From NCBI RefSeq assembly GCF_020784725.1, contig NZ_JAJGTZ010000037.1:36926-100925 (forward strand): 64,000 nt of DNA, read 5' to 3'. This document shows, piece by piece, positions 18,844 through 29,356 of this stretch. The first letter of the stretch is position 1. Every line of letters begins with the position of its first letter. The translations under genes were made by a program, and so were the position numbers. The notes under the pieces are model-generated. The model was given only the letters and a program-made list of their open reading frames with translations, made no database searches and had not been told where the DNA came from. Source of the DNA: Limosilactobacillus reuteri (GTDB taxonomy: Bacteria > Bacillota > Bacilli > Lactobacillales > Lactobacillaceae).

Positions 18844-20589
18844 CTAGATACCCTCATCTGCCATTTTTAACGCCCGGTAATGTTCATTTGTTTTTTGTAA
18901 TTCTTCAGGGCTGCCTTGCATTGAAATTTTACCATCCTCGATAAAAACAACTTGATCCATCATTTCTATACCTTGTAAATGGTGAGTAATCCAAATCAAA
19001 GTTTTGCCTTGTAACTGCTTCATAAAAGTCTCAATTATCTTTTCTTCTGTTACCGGGTCTAAGCCTACAGTTGGTTCATCTAAAAGGATAATGGGCGCAT
19101 CTTTGAGCAAAATCCGAGCAAGGGACAATCGGTGACGCTCTCCGCCAGAAAACCGTAACCCTGCCTCATCAACCATCGTATGAAGCCCTTTTGGCAGTCG
19201 TCTAATCATAGGAGCCAATCCAACTCGTTCAAGGACATCCCATACCTGATCCTCTGTCGCATCTTCGTTCCCCAAACGGATATTATTTAAAATTGTGGTA
19301 TGAAATAAATATGGTGATTGGTGAACGATCCCGATATAATTCGAAATCTCATCACCAAATTCGTCTGTTGGCACATTATTAAGAGTAACAGTACCTGACG
19401 TAGGCTTCCGATCTCCACGAATTAAACTAGCTAACGTACTCTTTCCAGCCCCACTGCGACCAAGAATGGCAAGTTTTTCGCCGGGATCAACATTAAGATT
19501 AATTCCCCGCAAGATCATCTTCTCTGTCTTAGGATAGCGATAATAAACATCCGTAATTTTAAGATAATAAGGAGCGGCAATATCAATATTAGCTTTAGAA
19601 GGAGCTGGCGGTTGTGGCAATTCATTCAACCGCTTTAATGAATCTGTATATACATTGGTTTCTTGAGCAGCTGCTGGTAAACTAGACAACACTTCATCAA
19701 GGGGAAAGACACAAAGTACAAAAGCCGCAATCCAATTTGCACTGCCTCCCCAATGTCCGCCGAAACGTGCTGCTCCCCATATAATAAGACTAACAACCAC
19801 CAATAAAATCATTACCTGAAGAATAAAATCACGCCAATGTTCAAAACGTTTCATCGCTTGTTGAGACGCTAATACGTTTTTTTCACTTTTTTCATAGTGT
19901 TGCAGATAATCCGCACTTCGCCCTGCAAATACCCAGTCTGTAATTCCCATGATATTATCAGTAAGATCAGCATACAAGGTATTTGTATATTGCTTTTCTA
20001 GTTGCTGGCGCGCACCATTAACAAGCACTGACCATACGGGAACCGCAATGATAATCAAGCCAAATAGAACTAACATTAAAAGTCCCATTAATGGAGAAAT
20101 TATTCCCATTCCAATAACGATAATGGCATAAAGTCCAAATGCAACTAGCATCGGAAAAATCGTTCGTAAATACAAATTTTGAATGTGGGCAACGTCTTCT
20201 GAAAGTAACCCAAGAATATCTCCAATCCGATACTTACTATTAAAGAAAACGGCATCCTGCTCTAGTGAATCATAGAGCTTTTTACGAAATGCAGAAGTCA
20301 TTTTAAGCACCCAATTATGACTAACCAATCGTTCAAAGTAATTAGTCACTGGTCTGAAAATCCCAAAGGCCCGAGTAAGAACGATAGGAACATATACTAA
20401 CAAGATATTAAAAGGCATCGTCGCGGACTTACTGATTAAGTAGCCGGCGGTGAACATCAATCCACTAGCACAAATAAAGGTAACAATTCCAAGGGTAATT
20501 GCTAATGCCAAGGTCCACTTGTAACGCTTCAGGAATGGTTTTACCCACCGATCATGTTTCATTGCTTTAAGTAAAGGAATCTTATTCAT
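18844..20589 (-). CDS. cydC: Cytochrome bd assembly ABC exporter subunit CydC
   Basis: CydDC is a heterodimeric ABC exporter of thiols or heme needed to assemble cytochrome bd. This 581-residue half-transporter has an N-terminal membrane domain of about six helices and a C-terminal ATPase with GRSGAGKST, signature LRFSGGERHRLSLARILL and Walker B APIILLDEPTVGLDP. It overlaps the upstream cydD by eight bases, indicating translational coupling. Which of the two is called CydC or CydD follows gene order and is partly convention. Confidence 0.92.
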   Translation of the reverse strand: MNKIPLLKAMKHDRWVKPFLKRYKWTLALAITLGIVTFICASGLMFTAGYLISKSATMPFNILLVYVPIVLTRAFGIFRPVTNYFERLVSHNWVLKMTSAFRKKLYDSLEQDAVFFNSKYRIGDILGLLSEDVAHIQNLYLRTIFPMLVAFGLYAIIVIGMGIISPLMGLLMLVLFGLIIIAVPVWSVLVNGARQQLEKQYTNTLYADLTDNIMGITDWVFAGRSADYLQHYEKSEKNVLASQQAMKRFEHWRDFILQVMILLVVVSLIIWGAARFGGHWGGSANWIAAFVLCVFPLDEVLSSLPAAAQETNVYTDSLKRLNELPQPPAPSKANIDIAAPYYLKITDVYYRYPKTEKMILRGINLNVDPGEKLAILGRSGAGKSTLASLIRGDRKPTSGTVTLNNVPTDEFGDEISNYIGIVHQSPYLFHTTILNNIRLGNEDATEDQVWDVLERVGLAPMIRRLPKGLHTMVDEAGLRFSGGERHRLSLARILLKDAPIILLDEPTVGLDPVTEEKIIETFMKQLQGKTLIWITHHLQGIEMMDQVVFIEDGKISMQGSPEELQKTNEHYRALKMADEGI

Positions 20590-22312
20590 GGGTTATCTCC
20601 TTCCCCCGTGTTTGATCCATCAATTCTGTAAAGTAACCATGTTCATCAAGGAGCTGCTGATATGTTCCTTGTTCAATTAACTCGCCATTTTTTAATACCA
20701 AAATGTAGTCCATCTGCTTCATCCAATGCAAACGGTGGGTAGCAAAAAACACTAATCTATTTTCCATCAACGGAAGCATTCTTTTTTTCAACTCTAGCTC
20801 AGTCTCAATATCAAGGTGGGCGGTTGGCTCATCGAAAATCATTACTCGGCGTTCCGGATCAAGAAATGCCCGTGCTAAGGCAATTCGCTGTGCCTGCCCA
20901 CCACTTAATGCCCGGTGACCACTGCCAATCATCGTCTCTAATCCTTGAGGCAATTCATCAACAAGATTATCTAACCCAACAACATGAATTGCTTCTTTTA
21001 TTTTATCTTCACTGACATTTGGCGTATAAAAGGCAATATTATTTTTTAACGTATCTGCAAAAATATAGGGAGTCTGTGGAATGTAGAGAATCTGTTTTTG
21101 CCAGTCATAAATATCCAAAGTCGTCACTTTTTTTCCCTGAATGGTAATTTGACCGCTTGTTGGAGCTAAAAAGCCACTCAAAAGATTAATCAAAGTTGTC
21201 TTTCCGGCTCCACTCATCCCAATAATACCAATTTTCCGATTTCCCTTAACCGTTAAATCAAGATTTGTTAATTCACTGCCATTTTGAGGATACATAAACT
21301 CAACATTCTTAAAACTTAACTCATCGTCTCCTGTCCACTGGTGTAATTCAACAGTCGGCCTCTTGGGTAATGGCATCTCAAGAATTCGCCGAACAGCATG
21401 AAATGAATTTTTACCATTCAATGTTGCATGATAATCACTTGCAAAGTTCCTAATAGGCAAAAAATACTCAGGTGCCAAGATCAGAATTGCTAGTGCTGGG
21501 AATAACAATAAGTGACCATTAATTAACCGTAAACCAAGAAAGACCGCTAAGATTGCAATAGCTAATGTAGTAAAGAAATCAAGAGCAAACGTTGATAACA
21601 TTGCTACTTTAATCACGTTCATTGTTGATTTTCGAAAACGTTCGCTTGACCGATAAATACTTTGCGAATACTTCTTACTAAGGCCAAAGTACTTCAATGT
21701 GTCAATTCCCCGCAAAGAATCAATAAAGTGATTAGACAATATTTGAAAAGCTGCAAACTGCCGATCCGCCTTAGCCTTCGCCGCATAACCTAAAATAATC
21801 ATGAATAAAACAATCAAAGGATAAACTAACAACATAACAATGCCTGAAATCCAATCAAGCCAAAAACAGACAACCAAAATAATGACTGGAATAATCATCA
21901 TGCTGATCACCTTGCTATAGATGAGTCGAATATAATTTTCGACTTCTTTAATTCCATCAAGGGCCAGGGTAACCATATTACCGGTTCCCTCCCGCTGAAC
22001 AATTACTGGTCCAAGCGCAAAGACTTTTTTTAATAATTGCTGACGAAAGTTTTGGGCAGCATTAGCCGAATACTTATCAAGCCAATCATTCCCAATTTCG
22101 GTTAGCCCATGACGCAAAAGGTAGCAAACAATAAATCCACCTAAGCCATATATTTGACTTAGAAGAGAATGCCCCTGCCATAAGCCTGTTAGTAAAGCAG
22201 CCAAACTTAATCCCTGACCAAGGATAAGAAAAGCTTGCAGGACATAAAGCCCCACAAGCTTAATCATGATATGTCTGCTCCCCTCGATTTTGAAGAGTAG
22301 TCGATCAATCAT
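20582..22312 (-). CDS. cydD: Cytochrome bd assembly ABC exporter subunit CydD
   Basis: This is the partner half-transporter of 576 residues, with MIDRLLFKIEGSRHIMIKLVGLY at the N-terminus, six membrane helices, and an ATPase domain with GMSGAGKTT, signature RALSGGQAQRIALARAF and Walker B RVMIFDEPTAHLD. ATG 22312 is kept because MIDRLLFK resembles CydD N-termini, although GGAGG lies 14 bases upstream. An internal ATG at 22267 has a GAGGGGAG at a shorter distance and is an alternative. It follows cydB by six bases. Confidence 0.92.
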   Translation of the reverse strand: MIDRLLFKIEGSRHIMIKLVGLYVLQAFLILGQGLSLAALLTGLWQGHSLLSQIYGLGGFIVCYLLRHGLTEIGNDWLDKYSANAAQNFRQQLLKKVFALGPVIVQREGTGNMVTLALDGIKEVENYIRLIYSKVISMMIIPVIILVVCFWLDWISGIVMLLVYPLIVLFMIILGYAAKAKADRQFAAFQILSNHFIDSLRGIDTLKYFGLSKKYSQSIYRSSERFRKSTMNVIKVAMLSTFALDFFTTLAIAILAVFLGLRLINGHLLLFPALAILILAPEYFLPIRNFASDYHATLNGKNSFHAVRRILEMPLPKRPTVELHQWTGDDELSFKNVEFMYPQNGSELTNLDLTVKGNRKIGIIGMSGAGKTTLINLLSGFLAPTSGQITIQGKKVTTLDIYDWQKQILYIPQTPYIFADTLKNNIAFYTPNVSEDKIKEAIHVVGLDNLVDELPQGLETMIGSGHRALSGGQAQRIALARAFLDPERRVMIFDEPTAHLDIETELELKKRMLPLMENRLVFFATHRLHWMKQMDYILVLKNGELIEQGTYQQLLDEHGYFTELMDQTRGKEITHE

Positions 22313-22318
22313 AAATTT

Positions 22319-23335
22319 TTATTTAACCTCCGGAATAGCTGGCATTGCAATCCGTTTACGGAAAATCCAGTAAGCCCAGATTGTATATGCCAAAACAAAT
22401 GGTAAAAGACAGCAAGTAGCAATTGTCATCACTGTCAACGTATATTCTGTTGAGGAAGCATTTTGAATAAGAATACTGTACTTCGGACTAATGCTACTAA
22501 TTAGTACCCGTGGGAAGAGACCGATAAAGATCAGTACAACTAATGATACTAAGGTTAACCCACTTGAAATAAAGGCAATTAGTTCATGACCAGCAAAGGT
22601 TTCTGCTTGAGCTAAGACCGAGAAACCAACAATCAATATAAGCATGATGATTGTGCCAACGGGGTGAACAGCCATAAAGTCAGTCATAAAGATTAATAAT
22701 AATGCAAAGACAACTTCGCCAGCATAAAGAATCCAGTACAAAAATTCAGCATAGTTCCGGGCGCGTTCTTGAACCGGACCAGTCGTCTTTAAGGCAATAT
22801 AATTAATTCCATGTAAGTAGGTTAATAGCAATAAGGCAATCCCACCAACAACTGAAATCCAGTTGAAATAATCAAAGAATCCTGCGTGAAAATTGCCATT
22901 AGCATCAATCGGCATTCCATGAATCATGCTAACAAACATAATACCGAGGAAAAATGGAACAATCGCACTACCAATTGCTAATGCCCAATCCCAAATCCGC
23001 TTTTGTGGCATTGGACTATTTTTGCGGAATTCAAAAGAAACACCACGAACAATTAAGCCAGCTAGGATAATCATTAAGATTAAATAATATCCGCTGAAAA
23101 GACTAGCATACCAATATGGGAATGAAGCAAACATCGCACCACCAGCCGTGATTAACCACACTTCATTTGCATCCCAAACCGGTCCAATTGTCCGCACAAG
23201 TTGGTCACGCTCTGATTCGTTATGAGCAAGTGTTTCAACCGCCATTCCTACCCCATAATCAAATCCATCTAGGAAGAAGAAGCCAGCAAAAAGCACCCCA
23301 ATCAATACAAACCATAATAATTGAAGAAAACTCAT
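22319..23335 (-). CDS. cydB: Cytochrome bd oxidase subunit II
   Basis: CydB is the second membrane subunit of the quinol:oxygen oxidoreductase. The 338-residue protein begins MSFLQLLWFVLIGVLFAGFFFLDGFDYGVG, the diagnostic FxLDGFDxGVG motif, followed by GPVWDANEVWLITAGGAMFASFP. About eight helices follow. Its ATG directly abuts the cydA stop (TAGATG) after AAGGAGGCGTTC. Length is typical of Firmicutes CydB. Confidence 0.96.
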   Translation of the reverse strand: MSFLQLLWFVLIGVLFAGFFFLDGFDYGVGMAVETLAHNESERDQLVRTIGPVWDANEVWLITAGGAMFASFPYWYASLFSGYYLILMIILAGLIVRGVSFEFRKNSPMPQKRIWDWALAIGSAIVPFFLGIMFVSMIHGMPIDANGNFHAGFFDYFNWISVVGGIALLLLTYLHGINYIALKTTGPVQERARNYAEFLYWILYAGEVVFALLLIFMTDFMAVHPVGTIIMLILIVGFSVLAQAETFAGHELIAFISSGLTLVSLVVLIFIGLFPRVLISSISPKYSILIQNASSTEYTLTVMTIATCCLLPFVLAYTIWAYWIFRKRIAMPAIPEVK

Positions 23336-24754
23336 CTAGAACGCCTCCTTGTCAAATGGGTCAAGGACCTTCTTGAATTTAGGTTCAATTGCTTCCGATG
23401 GATCTTTATGTAACTCAAGAACAATTAACCAAATTAATGTAATTGCCAGAGTTGTAAATAGGATAAAGTAAACAATATTTGATGTTAACAATGATCCAAC
23501 TGAAACATTTGGCGATACACTTTCAGCAATTGTAAACAAGCCATAAACTGTCCATGGGATACGACCAAATTCTGTTACAAACCAACCAGCAGTATTCCCA
23601 ATAAATGGTAAGAAAGTAGTAATTGCAATACACCAAAGTGCCCAGCGTCGTTGTGCAAGTGGTTTTTTGCTCTTTTCCCTAGTCATAATTAATCCAACTA
23701 ATGAAACTAAGAAAATCCAAGCACCAACAGCACACATAATCCGGAAACTATAGAATAATGTATTTACCGGTGGGTAGTAATCAAGATTCTTACCGTATTT
23801 TTTCTTAAATTGGGCATTGAGTTCATTCATCCCAGTAACTGCACCAGTAGTTTTATGGTATGACAAAATACTTAGGGCATATGGAATGTCAATATTGCCC
23901 TTTACTTCATGGTCTTTCATATCGGCAATACCAACAATTGTCCATGGTGCATGCTTACCAGTAGTTGTGAAAACATCTTCAGTAGCTGCAAATTTCATTG
24001 GTTGTTCTTTGATTAAGTATTGCATCTGGGCATCCCCTAACGCAATTCCACCAATAGAGAAAATCAATGAAATTAAAAGGCCCAACCGCATTGACTTCTT
24101 GTAAAACTTCTTATTAGCTTCAGAAAGTTTTTGATTCTTTAAAAGTTGGAATGCAGTTAAACCAGCAATAATAATTCCACCCATCATGATAGCATTAAGG
24201 ATAACATGCCCAAATTCATACCATAATTGAGGGTTTTTAAGCAATGCGCCAAAATTAACCATTACTGCACGGCCACCCTTAATTTCATAACCAACTGGGT
24301 GTTGCATGAATGAGTTGGCAGTTAAAATCCACAAAGCGGATGTTAAAGAACCAAAACTCGTCATCCAAATAAAGAAAAGGTGTAACCCTGGCTTAACCTT
24401 TTTCCAGGTAAATACCCATAAGCCAATAAATGTTGATTCAATAAAGAATGATAGCAAAGCTTCGAGGGCTAATGGAGCACCAAAGATATCACCCATAAAC
24501 CGTGAGTAATCCGACCAGTTCATCCCAAATTGGAATTCCTGAATCAAACCTGTAACAACACCGACCGCAAAACTAAGTAAGAAAATATTTCCCCAAAATT
24601 TTGCCATTTTTTTGTATGTTTCGTCTTTAGTTGAAACATACATACTTTCCATAATGGCGACGATAAAAGCTGTTCCAATGGAAAATGGAACAAAAAAGAA
24701 GTGGTAAACCGTCGTCATGGCAAATTGGAAACGTGCCAGACTAAGAATAGTCAT
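23336..24754 (-). CDS. cydA: Cytochrome bd oxidase subunit I
   Basis: CydA carries the heme groups and the quinol site. With the start at ATG 24754 (MTILSLARFQFAMTTVYHFFF), preceded by GGAGGGAGGT, it is 472 residues long. A 22-codon upstream extension of the frame lacks a ribosome-binding site and is rejected. Heme ligand His18 (the equivalent of E. coli His19) and the motif GWFVTEFGRIPWTVYG are present. The periplasmic loop is of the short Q-loop type usual in Gram-positives. It is the first gene of cydABDC-ndh. A cre-like site lies at 24797-24810. Confidence 0.96.
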   Translation of the reverse strand: MTILSLARFQFAMTTVYHFFFVPFSIGTAFIVAIMESMYVSTKDETYKKMAKFWGNIFLLSFAVGVVTGLIQEFQFGMNWSDYSRFMGDIFGAPLALEALLSFFIESTFIGLWVFTWKKVKPGLHLFFIWMTSFGSLTSALWILTANSFMQHPVGYEIKGGRAVMVNFGALLKNPQLWYEFGHVILNAIMMGGIIIAGLTAFQLLKNQKLSEANKKFYKKSMRLGLLISLIFSIGGIALGDAQMQYLIKEQPMKFAATEDVFTTTGKHAPWTIVGIADMKDHEVKGNIDIPYALSILSYHKTTGAVTGMNELNAQFKKKYGKNLDYYPPVNTLFYSFRIMCAVGAWIFLVSLVGLIMTREKSKKPLAQRRWALWCIAITTFLPFIGNTAGWFVTEFGRIPWTVYGLFTIAESVSPNVSVGSLLTSNIVYFILFTTLAITLIWLIVLELHKDPSEAIEPKFKKVLDPFDKEAF

Positions 24755-24970
24755 TATAAATACCTCCCTCCGAAGTATATCAATAAAAAGAATAGTTGAA
24801 ACCGTTTCCCGTTTCTCCACAATTAATCATAATACTTGTGATAAATAATTACAATAAATAAATGGCAAATACGTGAAATAATTTCTAAATAAACCGCTTA
24901 ATTATCGATTATTTAATCCTTATCATTAGATAAACATTTTTGAATAATACATGATTATTTTTTCATATTA
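24755..24970. other. Upstream region of the cyd operon
   Basis: This A/T-rich stretch must hold the cydA promoter. A cre-like TGAAACCGTTTCCC lies at 24797-24810 (two departures from the CcpA consensus). An imperfect Rex-like TTGTGA-N7-TTACAA lies near 24836-24854, with seven rather than six spacer bases. Both are tentative. No gene is visible between 24755 and 25134. Confidence 0.35.
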
Positions 24971-25008
24971 ATTAAAAAGGAATCGGCAATTACCAATTCC
25001 TTTTTAAT
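24971..25008 (-). terminator. Terminator after valS (bidirectional)
   Basis: Nearly perfect palindrome AAAAAGGAATCGG / CCAATTCCTTTTT lying downstream of valS. It can work on either strand, but only valS reads into it. Confidence 0.75.
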
Positions 25009-25134
25009 CTAATTTTAAAATGCATTCATAAATCTTATAGCAAATGCATCTCCACAGTGGTCTCGCCTATTTAATAAAATGATATATTTTTTATTTATTA
25101 TTAGAAACGTTAATTATCCCACTATAAATCGACA

Positions 25135-27789
25135 CTAAGCTTGTTGAAGTGATTGAAGGCGTTCTTTAGCAGCTGCTAATTTTTGTTGCCATTCCGCTGC
25201 CTTTTGTCGTTCAGCTTCAACAACTTTTTCCGGCGCGTTATTAACAAACTTTTCATTACCAAGCTTCTTTTGTGAACGTTCTACTTCTTTTTCAAGTTTA
25301 GCAATCTCTTTTTCCATCCGATCTCGTTCTTCATCAAGATCAACTAATTCAGCCATCGGGATGTAAACTTCTGCTCCAGTCAAAATACCGCTCATCGCAA
25401 GCTTAGGAGCTTCAACATCCTTACCAATAGTTAAGTTTTCTGGATGACAGAAGCGTTCAATGTAATCCCGATTATCATTCAACATCTGTGCCAAATGATC
25501 ACTATCAACTTTCACCAAAATATCGACTGGTTTAGACATTGGTGCATTAGCTTCATTTCGAATGTTACGAACAGCCTTAATTAATTCAATTAAACTATTC
25601 ATTTGTTCAGTCGCAACTGGATCATCCAGTTCGGCATTGGCAACTGGGTAATCTGCAACCATAATTGATTCGCCATCATGCGGCATTGATTGCCATAATT
25701 TTTCGGTAACGAATGGCATAATTGGATGTAACATCTTCAAGGTCTGGTCCAGAACGTAACCAAGAATATTCTTAGTATCTGTCTTTTCTTCATCAGTTCC
25801 ATTATTGAGTTTTTCCTTGGTCATTTCGATATACCAGTCACAGAAATCATTCCAGATGAAGTTGTAAAGCGCCCGACCAGCTTCACCAAATTCAAACTTG
25901 TCAAACTGTTCGTTAACCTGCTTTACAGTTGCATTTAACCGACTCAAAATCCACCGATCAGCTAAATCCCACTTACTCTTATCAGGAAGGACAGGCGCAG
26001 GCATCTCACCAAGGTTCATAATAACGTAACGACTAGCATTCCAAATCTTATTAATAAAGTTCCAAGCAGCATCCATCTTAGTGTAGCTAAAACGAATATC
26101 TTGACCAGGAGTTGAACCAGTAATTAAGAACCACCGCAGGGCATCTACCCCGTACTTCTTGATAACATCCATTGGGTCAATACCATTCCCCAAGGATTTA
26201 CTCATCTTTCGCCCTTGTTCATCACGAATCAAACCATGGAGAAGGACATTCTTAAAAGGTGCCCGACCCGTAAATTCAAGCGATTGGAAAATCATCCGGG
26301 AAACCCAGAAGAAGATGATGTCATAACCAGTAACTAAAGTATTGGTTGGGAAGTAGCGCTTGAAGTCTGCTGAATCAGTATTAGGCCAGCCCATCGTCGA
26401 GAATGGCCAAAGCGCACTGGAGAACCATGTATCAAGGACATCCTTATCTTGTTCCCAATTTTCGGCATCTTTAGGAGCTTCCATACCAACATAAACTTCG
26501 CCAGTCTGTTTGTTATACCAAGCTGGAATCCGGTGACCCCACCATAATTGACGAGAAATAACCCAATCATGAATATTTTCCATCCATTGCGTAAAGGTAT
26601 GTTCAAATCGTTCTGGAACGAAATTAACTCGGTCATCAGTATCTTGGTTCTTAAGAGCTGCTTCGGCTAATGGCTTCATCTTAACAAACCATTGTGTGGA
26701 AAGACGTGCTTCAACTTGTACCCCTGTTCGTTCTGAGTGACCAACAGAGTGAACGATTGGGTCAATCTTTAACATGTAACCTTGGTCTTGAAGATCCTTA
26801 ACAATCGCTTCACGAGCTTCAAAACGGTCCATACCTTCGTATTTACCGGCATTTTCATTCATAGAAGCATCTTCATTCATTGTATTAAGCTCGGGAAGGT
26901 TGTGACGCTTACCTACCTTGAAGTCGTTTGGATCATGAGCCGGGGTAATCTTAACCATCCCGGTACCGAATTCAGGTGTTACGTAGTCGTCAGCAATAAT
27001 TTCAATTTCCCGGTTGACAAGTGGTACCATGACTTTCTTACCAACTAAGTCCTTGTAACGTTCATCATTAGGGTTAACAGCAACCGCTTCATCCCCGAAC
27101 ATTGTTTCTGGACGAGTAGTGGCGATTTCGATGTAATCCTTACCGTTAAAAGTAGTCCCATCAGTAAATGGATACTTAACATGGTAGAATGCACCCTTGT
27201 CGTCCTTATGAATAACTTCAATATCTGATAAGGCCGTCCGTGCTTGTGGGTCCCAGTTGATAATGTAAGTTCCACGATAAATTAAGCCCTTATTATAGAG
27301 ATCAACAAAAACTTTTCGAACAGCTTTATTTAATCCTTCATCAAGGGTAAAACGTTCGCGGTCATAATCTACAGAAATACCCATCTTAGCCCACTGCTGG
27401 TGAATAATATCAGCATATTCATCTTTCCAGTCCCAAACTTGTTGAACAAACTTGTCACGACCAAGATCATAACGAGAAATTCCTTGTTTACGAAGACGGG
27501 CTTCAACTTTCGCCTGGGTAGCGATACCAGCGTGGTCCATTCCAGGAACCCATAATACATCGTAACCCTGCATACGTTTTTGTCGAATGATCATATCTTG
27601 TAAAGTTGTATCCCAAGCGTGACCTAAGTGCAACTTACCAGTAACATTCGGTGGTGGGATAACAATTGAGTATGGGTGAGCTTTTTTGTCCCCACTTGGT
27701 TTAAAGAATCCTTGGTCAATCCACCATTGATAACGGCCTTCTTCAACCGCCGCTGGATCGTACTTGGTTGACATATCTTTTTCTGTCAT
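25135..27789 (-). CDS. valS: Valyl-tRNA synthetase
   Basis: ValS charges tRNA-Val and edits misactivated threonine. With the start at ATG 27789 ([18 protein letters not shown]), eight bases after AAAGGAG, it is 884 residues long. The longer frame would run into the T-box terminator and is rejected. Class I motifs are clear: HIGH as [20 protein letters not shown] as [14 protein letters not shown], the CP1 editing domain with [17 protein letters not shown], and a C-terminal coiled coil ending at residue 884 ([19 protein letters not shown]). It is controlled by the T-box leader immediately upstream. Confidence 0.97.
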   Translation of the reverse strand: MTEKDMSTKYDPAAVEEGRYQWWIDQGFFKPSGDKKAHPYSIVIPPPNVTGKLHLGHAWDTTLQDMIIRQKRMQGYDVLWVPGMDHAGIATQAKVEARLRKQGISRYDLGRDKFVQQVWDWKDEYADIIHQQWAKMGISVDYDRERFTLDEGLNKAVRKVFVDLYNKGLIYRGTYIINWDPQARTALSDIEVIHKDDKGAFYHVKYPFTDGTTFNGKDYIEIATTRPETMFGDEAVAVNPNDERYKDLVGKKVMVPLVNREIEIIADDYVTPEFGTGMVKITPAHDPNDFKVGKRHNLPELNTMNEDASMNENAGKYEGMDRFEAREAIVKDLQDQGYMLKIDPIVHSVGHSERTGVQVEARLSTQWFVKMKPLAEAALKNQDTDDRVNFVPERFEHTFTQWMENIHDWVISRQLWWGHRIPAWYNKQTGEVYVGMEAPKDAENWEQDKDVLDTWFSSALWPFSTMGWPNTDSADFKRYFPTNTLVTGYDIIFFWVSRMIFQSLEFTGRAPFKNVLLHGLIRDEQGRKMSKSLGNGIDPMDVIKKYGVDALRWFLITGSTPGQDIRFSYTKMDAAWNFINKIWNASRYVIMNLGEMPAPVLPDKSKWDLADRWILSRLNATVKQVNEQFDKFEFGEAGRALYNFIWNDFCDWYIEMTKEKLNNGTDEEKTDTKNILGYVLDQTLKMLHPIMPFVTEKLWQSMPHDGESIMVADYPVANAELDDPVATEQMNSLIELIKAVRNIRNEANAPMSKPVDILVKVDSDHLAQMLNDNRDYIERFCHPENLTIGKDVEAPKLAMSGILTGAEVYIPMAELVDLDEERDRMEKEIAKLEKEVERSQKKLGNEKFVNNAPEKVVEAERQKAAEWQQKLAAAKERLQSLQQA

Positions 27790-27841
27790 GGCAGAAACTC
27801 CTTTCAGAAAGCAAACTTCATTTTTGTTTTGTGCATTAACT

Positions 27842-28066
27842 AAAAAACGCCCTATCACAATCGATAGGACGAATCATCGCGGTACCACCTAATTTGAGTA
27901 TAAAATACTCCACTTTATCATTTCATAACGGTAAATGAACCGGACATACCTACTATTAATTTCAGTATATCAGCTCCCGAACTACCTTCATAAAGTTTAA
28001 CTAATCCTCTCTCACTATCAGGATCTCGCTTTTTAGGGGCCGCTTTACTACTCTTTCGGTCAATGC
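27842..28066 (-). promoter_or_regulatory. T-box riboswitch of valS
   Basis: On the minus strand there is a stem I closed by ACCGAA/TTCGG with the GTAGTAAAG K-turn side and a specifier region GAAGGTAG, in which GTA is a valine codon. Stem III follows, then the T-box core AGGTGGTACCGCG (27878-27890) and a terminator CCTATC/GATAGG with a run of T (27842-27870). Uncharged tRNA-Val should stabilise the antiterminator and allow valS transcription. Confidence 0.92.
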
Positions 28067-28078
28067 TTATTAAAATGT

Positions 28079-28107
28079 ATCATAGCTAAATTATCAAACC
28101 TCGTCAA
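28079..28107 (-). promoter_or_regulatory. Promoter of the valS T-box transcript
   Basis: On the minus strand TTGACG (28102-28107), a 17-base spacer and TATGAT (28079-28084). It lies directly after the thiI stop codon, so valS is separated from thiI by promoter and leader. Confidence 0.75.
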
Positions 28108-28114
28108 GGCCTAA

Positions 28115-29335
28115 TTAAAGTAATTCAGCAAAAACATCTTCATTTTGGTTTAAATAATCTTCACCAGGATGAATTTCCGTAATTTCAATCCCATCAAGAG
28201 CTCGTTGCATTAATCCTTCAATATCAAGTCGTTTTTCGTATTCACGAGCCCGCTCAACATTTGGCCGGGTTTTCGGCGATGGCGGTGTAAAGACAGTACA
28301 ACAGTCTTCATATGGAAGAATTGAAAGGTCATAAGTATCAATGTCTTGGGCAATCTTAATGATTTCGGTCTTATCAAATGACAATACTGGGCGTAATACC
28401 GGATAAGAAGTTACATCATTAATCGCTAGCATACTTTCCATTGTCTGTGAAGCAACTTGACCTAATGATTCACCATTAAAAATAGCCAACCCATGACGTT
28501 TAATCATTAAGGCAGCTGCCAACCGAAGCATCATCCGCCGTTGAATCGTCATTAGGTAACCTTCAGGAACTTTTTCCTTTACTGTTTCTTGAATTTCAGC
28601 AAATGGCACTTGAATAAACTTAATACTTCCGCTATATTTTGCAAGACGTTCAGTTAATTGCTTGGCCTTTGCTAAAGCTTGGGGACTAGTATATGGCGGA
28701 CTAAAGAAGTGAACCATTTCCATTGAAACACCACGTTTCATCCCAAGGTAAGCGGCTACTGGTGAATCAATTCCACCAGACATCATCATCATTCCTTTAC
28801 CAGCAGTACCAACTGGCAAACCACCAGCACCCTTAATCGTTTCACTTGAAAGGAAAATCCCATTAAGACGGATCTCAACCCGTAAAGTTAGGTCTGGATG
28901 GTGAACATCAACTTTTAATTTATCAGGAAACTTATCTAAGAGATATCCCCCTAGCTTGTTGTTCATTTCAAAGGTATCAATTGCAAATTGGTGATCTGAA
29001 CGACGAGTTTCTACTTTAAAGGTAATTGGTTTATCAACTTGTTCAGCGATCATTTGAGCTGCCGCCTCTGCAGTCGCTTCAAACGTCTTATCAACTTTAA
29101 TTGATGGAGAGAAGTTTTGAATCCCAAACACTAACTTCAAGCGATTCATCACTTGATCATAGTCAGCCCCATTTAATTCAACATGCAACCGATCACGTTG
29201 TGCATGCACCTTTACTTGGTCAAAGCTATGAAGAGCCTTTCGCACGTTTACTCCTAAACGATCAATAAAGGACTTCTTATTATGTCCCTTTGTCGAAAGC
29301 TCACCATAACGAACCATGATTTCTGTATATTGCAC
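28115..29335 (-). CDS. thiI: tRNA sulfurtransferase ThiI (4-thiouridine synthesis)
   Basis: ThiI activates U8 of tRNA with ATP and transfers sulfur from a cysteine desulfurase to make 4-thiouridine. The 406-residue protein has a THUMP RNA-binding domain (about 60-165) and the PP-loop [14 protein letters not shown]. The Firmicutes-type C-terminus has [16 protein letters not shown] and no rhodanese domain. The start is GTG 29335 after AAAGGGG. It lies 21 bases downstream of the cysteine desulfurase gene, its expected sulfur donor, in one operon. Confidence 0.95.
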   Translation of the reverse strand: MQYTEIMVRYGELSTKGHNKKSFIDRLGVNVRKALHSFDQVKVHAQRDRLHVELNGADYDQVMNRLKLVFGIQNFSPSIKVDKTFEATAEAAAQMIAEQVDKPITFKVETRRSDHQFAIDTFEMNNKLGGYLLDKFPDKLKVDVHHPDLTLRVEIRLNGIFLSSETIKGAGGLPVGTAGKGMMMMSGGIDSPVAAYLGMKRGVSMEMVHFFSPPYTSPQALAKAKQLTERLAKYSGSIKFIQVPFAEIQETVKEKVPEGYLMTIQRRMMLRLAAALMIKRHGLAIFNGESLGQVASQTMESMLAINDVTSYPVLRPVLSFDKTEIIKIAQDIDTYDLSILPYEDCCTVFTPPSPKTRPNVERAREYEKRLDIEGLMQRALDGIEITEIHPGEDYLNQNEDVFAELL

Positions 29336-29356
29336 GTTATGTTCCCCTTTCAGATT

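Noticed and set aside
24755..24820. N-terminal extension of cydA
   Set aside because: CydA starts at the MTILSLARFQFA segment, where a strong GGAGGGAGGT precedes ATG 24754.
24836..24854. Rex operator in front of cydA
   Set aside because: TTGTGA-N7-TTACAA has one spacer base too many and one mismatch. It is mentioned only as a weak possibility because cyd operons are often Rex-controlled.
27790..27858. N-terminal extension of valS
   Set aside because: It would be translated from the T-box terminator region; ATG 27789 has AAAGGAG at correct distance.
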